The position numbers were made by a program, and so were the translations under genes. Below, piece after piece: positions 62,152 through 64,000 of a DNA stretch of 64,000 nt. How positions within the stretch are numbered: the first letter of the stretch is position 1; each line of letters starts with the position of its first letter. The stretch covers positions 5,456,001 through 5,520,000 of the forward strand of contig NZ_JAPEMM010000001.1 of the NCBI RefSeq assembly GCF_026342735.1, read 5' to 3'. A model generated the notes under the pieces. That model saw only the letters and a list, made by a program, of their open reading frames with translations, was not told the origin of the DNA and made no database searches. The DNA comes from Streptomyces sp. NBC_00193 (GTDB lineage Bacteria; Actinomycetota; Actinomycetes; Streptomycetales; Streptomycetaceae).

Positions 62152-63297
62152 CTACCAGCGCAGATGCCCCCGCCGCGCCCACTCCCCGGCCAGCAGCCGG
62201 TACGAGCGCACCCGGTCGGCGTGCCCGTGCGTGATCGTGGTGATCAGCAGCTCGTCCGCACCGGTCGCGTCCCGCAGCTGCTCCAGCTGGTCGGCGACGG
62301 CGGCCGGCGAACCGGCGAACTGCGTCTCCACCCGGTCCGCGACCAGCTCGTGCTCCGCCGTGGACCACCCCCGGGTCAGCGCGCGGGCCTCCTCCGGCGA
62401 GGGGAAGGGGATCGCACCCTCACCGGACCGGATGCTGTGCACCCACGGCGCGTACCCGGCGGCCAGCTCCCGGGCCTCGGAGTCGTCCGGGGCCACCACG
62501 ACATCGGCGGACACGGTCAGGTGCGGCCGGTCCAGCCCGCCCGGCCCGGCCGAGGGCTTGAAGGCGGCCCGGTAGGCCTCGGCGGCCTCCAGCACGCTCG
62601 CCGGGCTGACGTGGTAGTTCGCAGCGAACCGGAGCCCGTTCGCACCGGCCGACTCCGCGCTCACCCCCGCGCTGCTCCCCAGCACCCACACCTGCACCTC
62701 GGCGCCCTCCCCGGGCACGGCATGCGCCTCCACCCCCTCCGGCGAGCGGTACTCCCCGCGCAACAGGGCCAGTACGTCGCCCACTTGCTCGGAGTACTCC
62801 TGCGCCGTGGCCCCCGGCAGCTGCAACAGCCGCTGCTGGAGCGCGATCCGCGGGTGACCGCGCAGGTGGGCGAAGGAGAAGGGCTTCGGTATGCGCAGGC
62901 CGTTCGCCGTGGTGTACGCCACCGGCGGCTCGGCCCCGGCACGGCGCGCCGGCGGGCCGCCCGCCGAGCGCCCCAGACCCAGGTCGATCCGCCCCGGGTG
63001 CACCGCGTCCAGCAGGCCGAACTCCTCGACCGTCGACAGGGCCGTGCGGTGCCCGAGCTGGACCGCCCCCGAGCCGATCCGGATCGTGGAGGTGGCCGAG
63101 GCGGTCAGCGCCAGCACGACGGCGGGCGAGGTCCCCGCGACCCCCGGATTGAGGTGGTGCTCGGCGAACCAGTAGCGGACGTAGCCGAACCGTTCGGTCT
63201 GCCGGGCCAGGTCGACGCTGCCGCGCAGGGCCTCGGCCGCCGTGGAGCCGGACGGGATGGGGACGAGGTCGAGGACCCCGAGCGGGATACCGGGCAT
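62152..63297 (-). CDS. LLM-class flavin-dependent oxidoreductase
   Basis: A 381-aa luciferase-like monooxygenase. MPGIPLGVLDLVPIPSGSTA begins it; YVRYWFAEHHLNPGVAGTSP, IRIGSGAVQLGHRTALSTVE and RIDLGLGRSAGG are the F420/FMN barrel landmarks. QVWVLGSSAGVSAESA and the C-terminal GADELLITTITHGHADRVRS follow. AAGGGGGAA precedes ATG 63297. It lies 53 bp downstream of a second LLM gene; the two are probably cotranscribed. Confidence 0.9.
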   Translation of the reverse strand: MPGIPLGVLDLVPIPSGSTAAEALRGSVDLARQTERFGYVRYWFAEHHLNPGVAGTSPAVVLALTASATSTIRIGSGAVQLGHRTALSTVEEFGLLDAVHPGRIDLGLGRSAGGPPARRAGAEPPVAYTTANGLRIPKPFSFAHLRGHPRIALQQRLLQLPGATAQEYSEQVGDVLALLRGEYRSPEGVEAHAVPGEGAEVQVWVLGSSAGVSAESAGANGLRFAANYHVSPASVLEAAEAYRAAFKPSAGPGGLDRPHLTVSADVVVAPDDSEARELAAGYAPWVHSIRSGEGAIPFPSPEEARALTRGWSTAEHELVADRVETQFAGSPAAVADQLEQLRDATGADELLITTITHGHADRVRSYRLLAGEWARRGHLRW

Positions 63298-63350
63298 GGT
63301 GTTCCCCCTTCTGTGGGACGGGCTTGGGACGGGGTCCTGCGGGGCCGGGG

Positions 63351-64000
63351 TCAGCCGTGCACGGGGGCGAGCGCGCGGGGCGCGGCCAGCCCGAGGTGGT
63401 CGCGCAGCGTCGGGCCTTCGTACTCCCGGCGGAACACCCCGCGCTCCTGGAGCAGCGGGACGACGGTGTCCGCGAAGGCGTCGAGGCCGCCCGGGGTCAG
63501 GTGCGGGACCAGGATGAATCCGTCGGCCGCGTCCGCCTGGACCAGGGCGTCGATGGCCTGGGCGACGGTGAGCGGCGAGCCCACGAAGGACTGCCGGGCG
63601 GTCGTCTCGATCACCAGTTCCCGGATCGACAGGCCCCCGGCGGCCGCCCGCTCCCGCCACTCCCGCGCGACGGCCACCGGGTCGCGGTTCATGCGCACGC
63701 TCGCCCGGCCCAGCGCGATGGTGTTCTCCCCGGGTTCGGGGTCCACGTCCGGCAGCGGGCCGTCCGGGTCGTAGCCCGACAGGTCCCGGTTCCAGACGTG
63801 CTCCAGGTACTTGATCGCGGTCGCCCCGCTGACCTGCAGGCGCCGCACCTCGTGGGCCAGCTCCCGCGCCTCGGCGTCCGTGTCGCCGAACACGAAGGTC
63901 GCCGCCGGGAGGATCTTCAGCTCGTCGGGGGTGCGCCCGTACCGGGGCAGGCGCCCCTTGACGTCCGCGTAGAAGGCGCGGCCCTCGTCCAGCGTGCCGT
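63351..64000 (-). CDS. NtaA/SnaA/DszA-type LLM monooxygenase, C-terminal part (continues beyond window)
   Basis: The frame is open to the window end, so the N-terminus is missing. Visible residues include YGRTPDELKILPAATFVFGD, TDAEARELAHEVRRLQVSGA, TARQSFVGSPLTVAQAIDAL, then DGFILVPHLTPGGLDAFADT and QERGVFRREY. These match the C-terminal half of NtaA-family FMNH2-dependent monooxygenases, which desulfurise or oxidise small organics. The apparent start at 63893 is only an internal codon (GTG in VFGD). Substrate unknown. Confidence 0.88.
   Translation of the reverse strand, partial: GTLDEGRAFYADVKGRLPRYGRTPDELKILPAATFVFGDTDAEARELAHEVRRLQVSGATAIKYLEHVWNRDLSGYDPDGPLPDVDPEPGENTIALGRASVRMNRDPVAVAREWRERAAAGGLSIRELVIETTARQSFVGSPLTVAQAIDALVQADAADGFILVPHLTPGGLDAFADTVVPLLQERGVFRREYEGPTLRDHLGLAAPRALAPVHG

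Overview
The window is a 64-kb chromosomal segment of very high G+C with strong third-position GC bias, GTG starts and Streptomyces-type genes: PriA lacking its ATPase motifs, GuaB1, a WhiB protein and a small barstar/RNase pair. It is almost certainly Streptomyces. No rRNA, tRNA, phage or CRISPR was seen. All family assignments were made by reading motifs; no database search was run, and comparisons with other organisms are from memory.

Layout. (1) 1-15 kb: housekeeping genes metK, priA, fmt, rsmB and rpe, with regulators (WYL, SorC), an RNase Sa-like lipoprotein and its barstar, a truncated globin with an ABM-domain partner, and a receiver/thioredoxin-reductase-like fusion with a UBP zinc finger. 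(2) 15.4-39.2 kb: 24 genes on one strand with no gap over 90 bp, many overlapping. (3) 39.3-42.5 kb: a TMEM175-like channel, a single-copy IS701-type transposase that seems to have lost its catalytic aspartates, and XdhC. (4) 42.6-46.4 kb: guaB1, an FAD oxidoreductase and a double-VOC protein. (5) 46.7-55 kb: an orphan sigma factor, a giant LuxR ATPase, and a LytS/LytTR two-component pair around a sodium/acetate-type symporter. (6) 55-64 kb: a PF03640-type lipoprotein, an LLM-SDR-GDSL operon, an amino-acid permease with Lrp, WhiB, and two LLM monooxygenases.

The most interesting part is region 2. Its core is DJ-1, VOC, AGE-family epimerase, STAS, GlgX, STAS, RsbW-type kinase, PP2C phosphatase and a ParA/MinD-like ATPase. 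This set closely resembles the icfG cluster of Synechocystis (slr1854-slr1861), which links a partner-switching phosphatase to carbon metabolism. Here it is joined to a ThDP enzyme, three tandem NTF2-fold proteins, a GMC oxidoreductase, two more DJ-1 proteins, an aldehyde dehydrogenase, an F420-reductase-like protein, a three-subunit molybdenum hydroxylase, an MFS exporter and a cNMP-domain histidine kinase. The kinase ends the run, and the receiver/TrxR-like protein and UBP zinc finger diverge from its other end, so two signalling systems may frame one unit for carbon-store and aldehyde metabolism. Two rare TTA codons (29941 and 40102) suggest bldA-dependent, developmental expression of parts of it.
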